The position numbers and the translations under genes were made by a program. Positions 21,228-31,931 of a stretch of DNA of 64,000 nucleotides are shown here, in pieces; position 1 is the first letter of the stretch; each line of letters opens with the position of its first letter. The DNA is taken from contig WHVA01000085.1 in assembly GCA_015179125.1 (NCBI GenBank), positions 186,001-250,000 on the forward strand. The letters are read 5' to 3'. The notes below the pieces were generated by a model. The model was given only the letters and a program-made list of their open reading frames with translations, did no database searches and was not told where the DNA came from. This stretch comes from Gautieria morchelliformis. Lineage: Eukaryota; Basidiomycota; Agaricomycetes; Gomphales; Gomphaceae.

Positions 21228-23700
21228 TTACTGTTCGTTCCTGTTCCCACCCATATCAACGCTTGAAGTTGGCCCCCTGTTCGACGCAATACATAGCCAT
21301 ATCCAATACAGGGCCAGTATTAGCAGAAGTAACCCGACAAGGCCTACAATAACGCCAATAACAATCTTGTCTGTAGTCGGGAGAGATCTCCCGGGCACGC
21401 ACTGGAATGCGGCGTCGCACGGCAGTCCACTGGGCTTGCGCTGTGCGTACGCGCCTGGTTGTACTGATGTGTAGAATGGATCGTCGGGATTCGTGAGTAC
21501 ACTATATGCCGCGATTGACAACATTGGCGCGACATAGTCCAGCGAGATCTGCTCGCATGACAGAAAGGAATAAAACCATATTTATTTCGTTCATTCTCAG
21601 TGCATATATATAGTGTCCACTTACGCACCTCCGTTTCAGGCCAGTCGCTTCGGATATCGTAAAAGTTGTCGTTGCGATCAGGACCGCCTACCACGCCGCC
21701 GTACAGAACGTATGCTTCCTGCGCGGGTATCGTGTCGATGGCGCCGATATCGTTCCCACCGCTCGCGAGTGCCGAATGGGGGTTTGATGGTGAGTTCTGA
21801 GGCGAGGAAAGTTGTGAGCGTGCACGCAGGGTTTCTCATATGTCTGCTTACGGGGTTGGAGCCAACGACATAGGGCGCTGGAAAGGCAGGCACCCGTTCA
21901 CATAAGGGGAATAGGATGCAAGAAATGTCACTCGCCTGACATGGGGTTCTTACCTAGCGCATAATCCACCTGGCGCTGCGCAAAGTTCTAAAAAGCACAA
22001 AGCATCAGCTCACACAATACGGTATAGAAGGTCCGGCACGTCCCACGCACTCGATATGCAGTCGCCTTGTCGGGACTGGACGCCATGGGCGCGTAGCGTG
22101 CCATGAGCATTGCGACATTGAGCGCAGGATTAAGACTTGCTGAGTCTGAGTCACCGCCATACCATAGGAGTCCGCCTAGGACCCCCAACTGATATCAGCG
22201 ACAATCCCAAGCTAAGGAATCGAAGGGTAAGCAAAGACCTCACCTTCTGTTAATACCCCACGTCCTTTTCCACTAATGATCCGATCAAAGTATCGTTCCG
22301 CCTCGACAGTCCATGAAGAACTATTGTGACCCGTGGCGAAGTCGGGACGCACGAGTGCGGCCTGCGCGAAAAGTACCGGGAGTGCCGGGGTTTTGTCGTC
22401 CCAATTGAACACACCATCTTGGCCGCTGAGCGCGTACTGTGTCCAGAAGGACTGTGCCTGGCTAAACAGCCTCGCAGGAGTTAAATCGGCGACTGTGAGG
22501 TTAGTGACAGAGGTATTGGCAAGAGCGGTCGAAGTGTTGGTGAGAGCCAGTAAAAGAGCTGCGATGGCGAGGTCGTCGCCATATGAAGTGGACGGGTACG
22601 TTTCTGCGACTTGGGGCACGGAGGTTTGGTATGTACGTTGGCCACCAGAGGCGTTGACAGCGAAGTCGTAGAGTTGGGCGGCGTGGGTGAGAAGGATTTG
22701 GGCATACGAGGTGTTGGTGAGGGATGCCGGGGTTGAGGTGGGGGCTATGTGGGTTTGGGAGTACAGGAGGGAACAAGAGGAGAAGGCTGCTGAGGCTTGT
22801 GCTGCAGCATCAGTTCCGGGGCTGGAGCTATGGTGAGACACTGAGTAGGAGGATTGACGTGACGTACCTGATGTCATTTATTTGGAATGAGGGACGAGGT
22901 CCTGGTATGTTTTGATCTCCACCCCAGTAACTTGTATCCGTCCTAGCTGCACATACCCTCGATTGAGCTTCCAAGAGAGGATTAGATAAAACGCACAGTC
23001 GGCTACTTGTACGAAAAGAGTGCGAGGATGGGGATGTGCCTGAGATGGAATATCAATGTGTTCATGGGGAGGTGCTTATATACCGTGACGTGCGCACATT
23101 AATGAGCCAGTCCATACCCCAGCGGATAGTAGAGTCCAGGTATGCGGTCTGGTTAGCATTGTCGTAGCCTGAGTGGATTAAGGTGGCCAATTCTGATTTG
23201 AATGTGAAAATCAGGGTCTTACCAGCACCAAAATCCATTGCACCCCAGCAAATGGACATAAGGGTGGAGGACTAGCAATCGGGCAGAGGTGAGCACCGCA
23301 CTGTCTCGTGAAGATAGAGTGGGACGCACCAGCGGGAATGTGCATTTGACATAGTCTAAAATTCATTAGCACAGCGTTGTAGCTAAACAGAATAGGCACC
23401 TCCTGCGTCAAAATAACCCCCTGAGAGGTCGACACCTGCATCCTGGCCATCAGTCAGAACGCTATCGTTTCTCCATGGAACACGGTTGGTAGAGGGGAGC
23501 CTTCCACTCCGCTGTGCGTCATAGAAGTAGAGAACATTTCCAAGTAATGTAGACCACTGGGCGTTAGGTTTTGTAGATGAGGAGGAAATAGCACCAGACG
23601 AAGCGTTTGGTGGCATATATGGTGTGGAGGGTAAAGGAATCTGGGCATGTACATGTATTATGGCATGAGCGAGCGCGGAAAGAGTTATGGGGAGATACAT
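21228..23700 (-). CDS. GH9 endo-beta-1,4-glucanase with C-terminal membrane anchor
   Basis: Begins with a signal peptide ([19 protein letters not shown]), then the GH9 catalytic domain: [116 protein letters not shown] with the catalytic-site His, and [12 protein letters not shown], which supplies the general acid Glu. The C-terminus has a hydrophobic helix ([20 protein letters not shown]) and a short cytoplasmic tail, so the enzyme is probably a type I plasma membrane or cell-wall-facing cellulase, as known in other basidiomycetes. More than ten exons. One intron (21878-21935) uses a GC donor. An alternative start at 23715 adds five residues. It converges on MET10 with 83 bases between stops. 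Confidence 0.9.
21878..21935 (-). other. GC-AG intron in the GH9 gene
   Basis: This 58-base intron starts gcgagt after TCAG and ends ttccag. It preserves the conserved [14 protein letters not shown] join. A GT donor 18 bases earlier would keep frame but delete the conserved GKNPMS. Confidence 0.7.
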
Positions 23701-24041
23701 GGTGGTGAACGGCAAGCCGCAACGAGGTGAGTAGCCGCAGTGACGTCACCCCACCACGCCCACCACGACGCGTCGTGTCATGTGACCGGGCGCGTTAGTA
23801 TGTGAAATTGATAAATCTGTGACTCTACTTAATTAGTGGGCGCGAGATGCAGAAAAAGGTGAGTCGGTGGCAGTATACGCGTATTACCCTTGAAAAAAAA
23901 AAAACCTGTGAGCAAACCGACGAGCCAATTCTTGACTAATCATTGTATTACGTAAGGGACTTGTGATTAACATCAACTCGGCGCACCCAGTTGCTGCCCG
24001 GCCCGCACCTCGTTGTTACCAGACCCACATCGAAAACCGCA
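23701..24041. other. Divergent promoter region between GH9 and VPS60
   Basis: 341 bases separating two divergent starts. It has an A-run (near 23892) and a TGACGTCA palindrome (23740-23747), which matches a CRE/ATF-type site. No gene was found. Confidence 0.45.
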
Positions 24042-24962
24042 ATGAACAGAATATTTGGCACGACCACCCGGAAGCCCAAGCCGAACCTCACAGACGCGAT
24101 CTCATCGGTGAGCTGGGCCTGAACCTTCTGTAGCTGCTAACCATTCCTATAGACAGATGCACGTGTACAGTCGATTGAAGTCAAGATTAGGAAGCTGGAT
24201 TCCGAGTTGGGGCGGTATAAAGACCAGCTAGCCAAGATGCGCAGTGGGCCTGGCAAGGCGAGCTTTTCGCGCCCCTATGGGAGGCGGCAGGTGGCTGACT
24301 TGCGGGCGCGCAACGTAGAATGCCGTGCAAGAGCGTGCGATGCGTGTGTTGAAGCAGAAGCGCATGTATGAGTCGCAGATGGCGCAGCTTAGCCAGCAGT
24401 CATTCAACATGGAGTCCGCGTCGCTCGCCACTGACAACCTGCGGAATACGATGGCGACTATGGAAGCTATGAAGATAGCGAACAAGGAAATGAAGAAGCA
24501 GTATGGCAAGATTGATATTGACAAGATAGAGGTGCCGTGTTTCATTACTGTTTGCCATGGAAATTGACGCTTGAGCGGTACCTGCGCGTAGAGTATACAT
24601 TATGACATGGAGGACCTCCTCGAGCAGGCAAATGAGATCCAGGAGTCTTTGGGACGGTCATACAACGTGCCGGACGAGATCGACGAAGCGGATCTAGAAG
24701 CAGGTATGCAGCACAAGGGCATGCACATGACCATTGTTAAGCGTCTCTGTCAGAGCTGGATGCGTTACAACTCGAAGAGGAGGAGGAGGGCACCTCATAT
24801 CTAGCGGACATCAATAAGGTTCCAGACTTTGTAGATGAGGCTCCAGTGGAAGAAGTAGGTTGGACTTGATGCACCATTATGTGACTTGCTGATTTGTGTT
24901 TATAGGCGACTCTCGACCAACCAGAGGCGGTGAAGACGGCGGCTGCCTACTCCGGCTCGTAA
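24042..24962 (+). CDS. VPS60: ESCRT-III-associated protein Vps60 (CHMP5)
   Basis: Exons encode MNRIFGTTTRKPKPNLTDAI, RVQSIEVKIRKLDSELGRY, a join SGPGK|NAVQERAMRVLKQKRMYE, SFNMESASLATDNLRNTMAT, DLLEQANEIQESLGRSYNV, DEADLEAELDALQLEEEEEG and a tail ending TAAAYSGS. This matches the basic helical core and acidic C-terminal region of the Snf7 family, Vps60/CHMP5 branch. The protein works with Vta1 to regulate the Vps4 ATPase in multivesicular body sorting on endosomes. Length is about 220 residues. Introns lie after the ISS codons, inside KMRSGPGK|N (GC donor), after DKIE, after LEA and after PVEE. The start at 24042 is the only one that gives the conserved MNRIFG. Confidence 0.94.
24258..24318 (+). 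other. GC-AG intron in VPS60
   Basis: 61 bases, starting gcgagc after GGCAAG and ending acgtag. Splicing gives the family-typical K|NAVQERAMRVLKQKR with no insertion; no GT donor nearby does so. Confidence 0.75.
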
Positions 24963-25198
24963 TACGGACTTTGATTGTATCTGTCCCCGCATTTATACGA
25001 CACGACGTGGCCCTGTCGCATACATACACTTTTGTTGATCAGCCTCGATACTCTTACGCATGTACTAGTACGCCGTATAAGAATGGAAGAAAGAAGCAGG
25101 CATATCAAAGACAAGAAAGGCATAACAACGACATGAACACTACACTGTCCACGGATTCCTCTGCCAATTGATATGTCCCCCATCATAAGCATCTTTTT

Positions 25199-26086
25199 TT
25201 AGCCGCTCCACGTCGGACCAAGACCGAGAGTGTCCGCGTCTTCCTCTTCTTCCTCCCAAGACGCACTGTTTACCAATTCATCGCATGCCTCTGGATCTCC
25301 CCAGCTAGGACTGGGACATGCACCGAGACCCGAAAACGGAGTGTCGGTGTCCGAACCAGCCTGGTTCACCCTGAACGTGTCGGCAAAAGGGTCCTCCGGG
25401 CTCGGCCACCCATTGATGACGGCGAACTCCGGGTCAGGAACGGTAAGCCGATTCCCAAACGCCGCGTCCTGGGGGGTGGGAACGGTGTTAAGATGCGAAG
25501 GTGCAGCTGGAGGCGGCGTGATAACTATGCGTGGAATGCTGCTCTCCGGAACTCGAATGGGAATGGCGACGGCGTTGGTTCCCGGGTGCGGGGCGACGAG
25601 CTGCCCCACAACCGAGAGGAGTACCTGGCAAAATACGAAGCGTGCGACTTGGGCGGTACTTGTCTTGGCTACGCACGCGACCTCCGGCGAGCCGGGGGGT
25701 GCGTACATCGTCTCGAGGGGGATGTCCTTGCACGCGATAAGGCCTTGGAATGCGTGCGCGTCCTCCGCGAGCACTGCGGGCAGGATGTGCGCGCAAAACG
25801 CCGGGACAGTACATAGACCCGAGCGCGTGGGGGAACTGAGCACTCGGAAGACGGAGACAAGTGAACTCGAGGGGAGGGCAACGCGTACCCCGCCTTCAGC
25901 GAGGGTAATCTGCGAACAGGGGTGAGTGCAGCACGGGGTCTCAGAGGTGACCCACTACGCCACGCGCTCCCATTGCGCCAGGTCCTGCGTAGTTCTCGAT
26001 ACAGGAAGCTAGGAACATGCTCTGGACGACATGTGGTGAGTTCTGGCCCGAAGGCCTCGCGAAGTCGCGACAGGTGCTACTGACCA
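25199..26086 (-). CDS. Unrecognised protein, start not found
   Basis: Two exons read in phase: 25959-26086 and 25199-25909, joined over a 49-base intron (gtagtg to ttcgcag). The product includes DFARPSGQNSPHVVQSMFLA, ENYAGPGAMGARG|ITLAEGG, a moderately hydrophobic middle (ARFVFCQVLLSVVGQLVAP) and a Pro/Asp-rich, then acidic, C-terminus (WEEEEEDADTLGLGPTWSG). I do not recognise a family. The acceptor at 26086 implies at least one more upstream exon, but I could not place a convincing start. It is transcribed towards VPS60, and the stop is close to the 3' end of that gene. The stable frame of about 279 codons argues for a real gene. Confidence 0.4.
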
Positions 26087-27551
26087 CTACAGGGCGAGAG
26101 GAAAGGAAAGTCTAGTTCAATAGGTATGGTAGTAGTTAGTGCGGTGCCATCGACCGTACAAGTGGTGAGGCGGGGGGAGGGGAGACTGGCGTAGCAACGT
26201 TACGGGGGTCTTTTATGGTAAACGAGAAGGGTGGTTATGCATGAGCGCTCAAGAACACCCCCATTATCTAATCACGAGTGGGGCCACTATTCTAGCCCTT
26301 TCAGGTTCAGGGGCTCCATTATTCTATTATTATTGCGGCCACAGCCTCATTTGAGGAGGAAGCTGTACTAGTACTCATATTATATGAGACGTACTGATAG
26401 AAGTAGAATTCAAGCCGCAGCAAGCTTCCAGCAGGGAGCTCAGCCAAGTCGTCGTCTGCCTCAATCCAGCATGTCGACGCAGGGAGCATCAAAGCAGAAT
26501 TTGAGGGTACGTCTCCTTTTCTGTTGGCAGTGTCGCGGTCACGTGGGCTATCCTCAACCGGGCTCGCTAGATCCCTACCCGATTCGTCGTCAGAGTCGCA
26601 TTCCAGCGCTGGAACGTCCGAAGCTGGAGAAGCGGAAGATGGGGGCCTCATAGTCGCCTGGGGCGCAGGATTATGCACTAGAGGAAGGACATGGTGCCTG
26701 AGCTATAATCAGGCGATTCCCATAGTCATGGTCTTGACATTGCTAGTCCAAGCGACGGCACGATACGCGTTTGGAAGCAGGGGTTGGGATATGAGAATGT
26801 GTGGAGCCAGGAAGGCATACGGAGAAGGTATAAAACCACGACAGTAGCCTGCTTGGAGGCGCAGGATTGACTATGGGACGCCAAAAGCTGGATCGACCCA
26901 ATCTGGACGGCCAGTCACGGCTAGTATGTATAAGCTCCTGGAGTGTGCTGAAGCGACCCTGCATTCGACTGGCAAACTTGCGAAGAATAGGAATTGCAGG
27001 CACTGGTCTTCTTTTGCATGTGCAGGGTATTAAAAGCTGTGCACAGTGTGAGAAGCAGTGGCCAACTTGAACTCACTGCAGATGCCATCTCTGCGACGTC
27101 CAGGTCTGGAGTGACATCGCTAAAAACTTTGCGAGCTTCGGAGTCTTCATCGGGGGGTAATATGGGTTGGAGTGAGATGCGGTAGTCTGGGTGGAGGCGA
27201 GGAGAGGGAAGGAACTCGTGAGATAACCGGGCGCCAGTCAATGCAACGAGGCAGAAAATAGGACGGAGAAGAGGGCGGCCATAGCGGGGAGAGTGCAGGG
27301 GCAGTTAAGGCGCGGAGAGCAGAGGCAGTGTCACGGTCCCATAATTACTCACACTGCTTTACGGTGGCGGCGCTTTGCGCGCAGGTATATTATCAAGAGC
27401 AAATAATGACTTACCTGATTAGGCTCAGTAAGGACATCCAAGCGCATAGACCAGTCTCCCAGTTGCACGCAAGTGCTCTACGCTGTGTACTTCACATATT
27501 CGCCTTTGATGTGTTACATTAATACTTCCCTCGAAAGTACATTGCCATCAT
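26087..27551. other. Poorly resolved segment, possible decayed gene
   Basis: About 1.46 kb with only short minus-strand open stretches. One near 27241 has a hydrophobic start (FCLVALTGARLSHEFLP) but no ATG in phase: the nearest upstream ATG, with signal-like MAALFSVLF, is in another frame. Others (26743-27003; 26319-26678, the latter Ser/Asp-rich) read on without clear families. A decayed or strongly mis-called secreted-protein gene on the minus strand is possible. I cannot support a gene model. Confidence 0.3.
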
Positions 27552-29216
27552 CTACGAATACTCCTTCTGAATAAACTTTGCAATCGTCTGCAACTGAATA
27601 TTTGATGTCCCCTCGTATATCGCTCCCTGCACCCAAACGTCCATCAAAACCGTCTCCCAATGTAAAACCAGCACTCACGATCTTGGAATCGCGCCAATAT
27701 TTCTCGATCCCGGATTCCCGCGTGAACCCAACACCGCCTGCCCATTCGATCGCCGCACCGGAGACCTTCTGCGCGATCACGGAAGAATAATACTTTGCCA
27801 TCGCCGCCTCCTTTGTAAAGCTCTTCCCCTCCTCTTTCCTGCAACAATAATTACGGTGAGCCCAAGTGTGATGGACTGAGTCGAGATCAGAGGGACGCAC
27901 CGTCTAGCAGCATTATACGTGAGTAACCGCGCCGCCTCGATCTGAACCGCCGCTTCTGCCTGCTGGAACTGCATCCCCTGAAACTCGCCTACAGGCCTGC
28001 CGAACTGCTTGCGCTGGAACGTATAGGGCACAGCCTTGTCAAAGGCACCCTGTGCGAGACCAATCATCTGCCCTGCAATGCCTATGCGCCCCTCATTCAG
28101 GATTTCGATAGCGAGCTACTTGTGGGATGCCGTCAGACAATATACAAGGTCTCGTGGCCAGAAGCACCTTGTAACCTGTGCCCTCGCCCCCGATGACGTT
28201 CTCGAGCGGTACCTTGACGTCGTCAAATGCGAGGGTACACGTCGAGGACGCTCGAATGCCTAGTTTCTGTTCTTTCTTCGCGATCTTGACGCCCATGTCT
28301 TTCTCTACAATAAAACACGTGATGCCTTTGTACCCTTTTGAAGGGTCGACCTGAATGTACAATGAGCAATGCTCACTCGTGAAGAACTTGCGGGCGTACG
28401 GTGGCGAAGACCAGGAAAATTTCTGCTTCATACGAGTTGGTGATCCACATCTTTGAGCCGTTCAGCAGCCAATGATCAGCCTTCTTCTCAGCGCGAGTCT
28501 GTAGCGCGAATGCATCGGAACCGGAGGAACTTTCGGACAGACAGAATGAGCCCAGCTGTATATACTGTAAGGAACATAGATCAGTGAAGTAGTACGCGAA
28601 GGCCCACTTTTGACTCGGAGAGCTGTGGGAGAAACTTTTTCTGTTGTTCAGGAGAGCTGTACTTTCGGAAAATGGTATTGACAAGGGTATTATGGACGTC
28701 GCAAAGAACAGAAACGGAGGGGTCGACTTTTGCAAGCTCTTCGATGACGATTACCGCAGCGGTGAAGGAGGATTCAGCGCCACCCAAGTCCGCACTCGTT
28801 TCGACACCCATTAGCTGGCCATGGAGGTGAGATAGTTAGGTATAGAAATACTAGAAACGCACCCCTTGGTCGAATAACCCCTTTATTATCTCGGGGGCCA
28901 TCGCTTCGTTCTCGTCCATATCGCGAACCTTGGGAGCCACTACGTCAACCGCAAAGCGTCTGACTGGCAAAGCCGTGAGCGAGACGGTTTGGGGTACTGG
29001 GAACAATAGCACCTGCATCCCTAAGCATCTCTTCTTCCTCTGTAAATGTGTCTAGTGATGTTAGCTGGGAAGCAGCCAGTCGGGTAGATGAGAAGGCCCT
29101 GAAAGGATATTGAAACCCATGACCAAGAACATAGATGTGCCGACGAACCTGACTGGTGGGGTCGCACGGAGGGATCTGAGACACGAGCGGGCCAGTCTGC
29201 CAGTCGAACGGTACAT
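27552..29216 (-). CDS. Mitochondrial short/branched-chain acyl-CoA dehydrogenase
   Basis: The start [19 protein letters not shown] is a typical matrix-targeting leader and is followed by [12 protein letters not shown]. Exons then give [126 protein letters not shown] and [20 protein letters not shown], ending with [18 protein letters not shown], which carries the catalytic Glu. The FAD enzyme oxidises short branched acyl-CoA esters in valine/isoleucine breakdown or short-chain beta-oxidation. About eight introns. The product is about 420 residues, the normal size. The class (SBCAD versus SCAD) rests on overall motif similarity and would need a tree. Confidence 0.9.
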
Positions 29217-29451
29217 AGTGGTGTGTCTGGGCCGGAGCAGAAGTGATGGTGTTACCTAACACTCCGCCGCCTTGCGTCCGGATTCCTGGTTTTCTGTTCC
29301 GTGGACAGGCGGGAGCGCTCAACGGAAACATCACATTCGCGACTCTGTCAACATTTTGGATAAACTCAGCGACGGTGAACGAGTTTTCAAATGGATTGGT
29401 ATAAACGCAAAAGCCTGGTCACATGCGGGAGGGCTATGAAAAGGACGAGTA

Positions 29452-31931
29452 CTACAATACCCACGCGGCCACGCCACCACAGACACTGCAACTAGGGGTC
29501 GAAGGGGCCATCCGGCGTGGGGTTGGTGAGGCCGGGGCCGGCGCCGACGATGACACTACCGTTCGTGGCAGGGGGGTTGGTGGTAGGTGCGTTGTTGGCG
29601 GGGGGTCGGTGGTCGGTGCGTTGTTGGCGGGGGGGTCGGTGGTCGGTGCGTTGTTGGCGGGGGGGTCGGTGGTCGGTGCGTTGTTGGCGGGGGAGTCGGC
29701 GGTAGGAGCGGTGTTGGCGGGGGAGTCGGTGGTAGGTGCGTTGTTGGCGGGGGGGTTGGTGGTAGGTGCGTTGTTGGCGGGGGGGTCGGTGGTCGGTGCG
29801 TTGTTGGCGGGGGAGTCGGCGGTAGGAGCGGTGTTGGCGGGGGAGTCGGTGGTAGGTGCGTTGTTGGCGGGGGTGTCAGTGGTAGGGGCGTTAGTGAAAG
29901 GGGCGTTGGTGGCGGGTGCGCTGATCCTTCGGCTCCCGCTAGAGTTACCCAATCCGATCAAACCGCCGTTGCTGTTGCGTCCACCATTGAGGATACGGTT
30001 GCCGGTCAGGAGACCGCGGTTGTTTACAGGACCGTCGGGCGCGAAAGCGTTGGCGTCTCCGCCGCCGCCGCCGCCGCCAGAGTTACCCAATCCGATCAAA
30101 CCGCCGTTGCTGTTGCGTCCACCATTGAGGATACGGTTGCCGGTCAGGAGACCGCGGTTGTTGACGGGACCGTCGGGCGCGAAAGCGTTGGCGTCTCCGC
30201 CGCCGCCGCCGCCGCCAGAGTTACCCAATCCGATCAAACCGCCGTTGCTGTTGCGTCCACCATTGAGGATACGGTTGCCGGTCAGGAGACCGCGGTTGTT
30301 GACTGGACCGTCGGGCGCGAAAGCGTTGGCGTCTCCGCCGCCGCCGCCGCCGCCAGAGTTACCCAATCCGATCAAACCGCCGTTGCTGTTGCGTCCACCA
30401 TTGAGGATACGGTTGCCGGTCAAAAGACCGCGGTTGTTGACGGGACCGTCGGGCGCGAAAACGTTGTCGTCTCCGCCGCCGCCGCCACCGCCAGAGTTAC
30501 CCAATCCGATCAAACCGCCGTTGCTGTTGCGTCCACCATTGAGGATACGGTTGCCGGTCAGGAGACCGCGGTTGTTGACGGGACCGTCGGGCGCGAAAGC
30601 GTTGGCGTCTCCGCCGCCGCCGCCGCCGCCAGAGTTACCCAATCCGATCAAACCGCCGTTGCTGTTGCGTCCACCATTGAGGATACGGTTGCCGGTCAGG
30701 AGACCGCGGTTGTTTACAGGACCGTCGGGCACGAAAGCGTTGGCGTCTCCGCCGCCGCCGCCACCGCCAGAGTTACCCAATCCGATCAAACCGCCGTTGC
30801 TGTTGCGTCCACCATTGAGGATACGGTTGCCGGTCAGGAGACCGCGGTTGTTGACGGGACCGTCGGGCGCGAAAGCGTTGGTGTCTGCGCCGTCGCCGCC
30901 GCCGGAGTTACCAATTCCTATCAAACCGCCGTTGCTGTTGCGTCCACCATTGAGGATATTGTTGCCGTCCAGGAGACCGTTGTTATTTGTGACACTGCGG
31001 AGTCCCGGAATGATGCCAAGACCTCCCAAAAGGCCGCCATTACCACTCTGCTGTCCACCGCTCTGCTGTCCACCGCTCTGCTGTCCACCGCTCTGCTCGC
31101 CGGTAGAACTCTGGGCATTGAACCCGCCCTCGTTGAACCCACCTCGCTGTCCGCTGAAGCTCTGATACATGTTGTCATCCGGGTAGTGGTCCTCTTGGGC
31201 GATGTTCTCGCCGTAGGTCTGGCCGTATCCATCACCAAAGTCACGCGGTGAGAGATGCGAGGTGTGGTTGAACTGGCCGCGGTGGTGCCCTCCGCGGAAC
31301 TCGCCCTGACGCTGCCCGCGGAACTCACCCTGACGCTGCCCGCGGAATTCGCCCTGACGCTGCCCGCGGAACTCACCCTGACGCTGCCCGGGGAACTCGT
31401 CCTGACGCTGCCCGGGGAACTCCCCCTGACGCTGCCCGGGGAACTCGCCCTGACGCTGCCCGGGGAACTCGTCCTGACGCTCCCCGCGGAACTCGCCCTG
31501 GTCCTCCCCGCGAAACTCGTCCTGACGCTCACCGCGGAACTCGCCCTGGTCCTCCCCGCGGAACCCGTCTTGGCGCCCCCCGCGGAACTCGCCCTCACCG
31601 AACTCGTCCTGACGCTGCCTGGGTGCGAGCTGTCCGCTCGGGCTGAGTATGCTCACGCCGCGGTTGCCACCTTGTGCGAACTGCGCTCCGTCAAAGAAGC
31701 GGCCACGAGCGCAGTCGTTCGTCTGCAGAAATCGTCAGCATATAATAACAGCGTGCTCGCCGACAACGGCAACGTACGCCGTCGATGCAGGCATTGGGCC
31801 CCTGCAGAGGAATAGTGAGCAGACATGCGAGCTCGACGGACAGAACGACGTACAGGATCCTGAGGAGTCGGTGCGCCGAACGCGACGTCGAGCAGTGCAA
31901 GAGCGTAAAGGGACACAGCAAAGGAACGCAT
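29452..31931 (-). CDS. Secreted Gly/Asn-rich repetitive protein
   Basis: Three exons. The first encodes a signal peptide (MRSFAVSLYALALLDVAFGA) and PTPQDP; the second, GPNACIDG; the third starts TNDCARGRFFDGAQFAQGGN and then is almost entirely repeats. Its order is: about fourteen 8-residue units (EFRGQRQG and EFPGQRQD variants), four QQSGG units, seven 46-residue Gly/Asn units (LLTGNRILNGGRNSNGGLIG, then LGNSGGGGGGGDANAFAPDG), and about ten 10-residue Pro/Ala/Thr units (PANNAPTTDS). Such composition suggests an extracellular matrix, wall or adhesive-type protein; function unknown. Near the end the last Pro/Ala/Thr unit has six instead of seven C in a row (near 29600). With seven, the frame would end at 29492 (VIVGAGPGLTNPTPDGPFDP); as given it ends at 29452 after AAWVL. 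Confidence 0.7.
29582..29900. repeat. 30-base minisatellite (about 10 copies)
   Basis: G-rich 30-base units (ggtgcgttgttggcgggggg core) encode PANNAPTTDS-type decapeptides on the minus strand. Units differ by a few bases. Repeats of this kind change in copy number easily. Confidence 0.9.
29941..30906. repeat. 138-base minisatellite, seven copies
   Basis: Seven tandem units begin at 29941, 30079, 30217, 30355, 30493, 30631 and 30769, each starting agagttacccaatccgat and ending in a (gcc)n run. They are nearly identical; an eighth unit, more diverged, follows at 30907. Each encodes a 46-residue Gly/Asn block. Confidence 0.95.
31287..31610. repeat. 24-base minisatellite (EFRGQRQG units)
   Basis: Tandem 24-base units (ctgacgctgcccgcggaact core) encode about fourteen octapeptides rich in Glu, Phe, Arg, Gly and Gln on the minus strand. 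Confidence 0.88.

Noticed and set aside
29941-30906. Regularly spaced repeats resembling an array (CRISPR-like)
   Set aside because: The units are contiguous 138-base copies without variable spacers, lie within a protein-coding frame and the genome is fungal.
29423-31251. Long plus-strand open frames (554 and 580 codons) over the minisatellites
   Set aside because: They are antisense to the repetitive secreted gene. Repeat units of 30 and 138 bases (multiples of three) keep all frames open, and only the minus strand begins with a signal peptide and spliced 5' exons.
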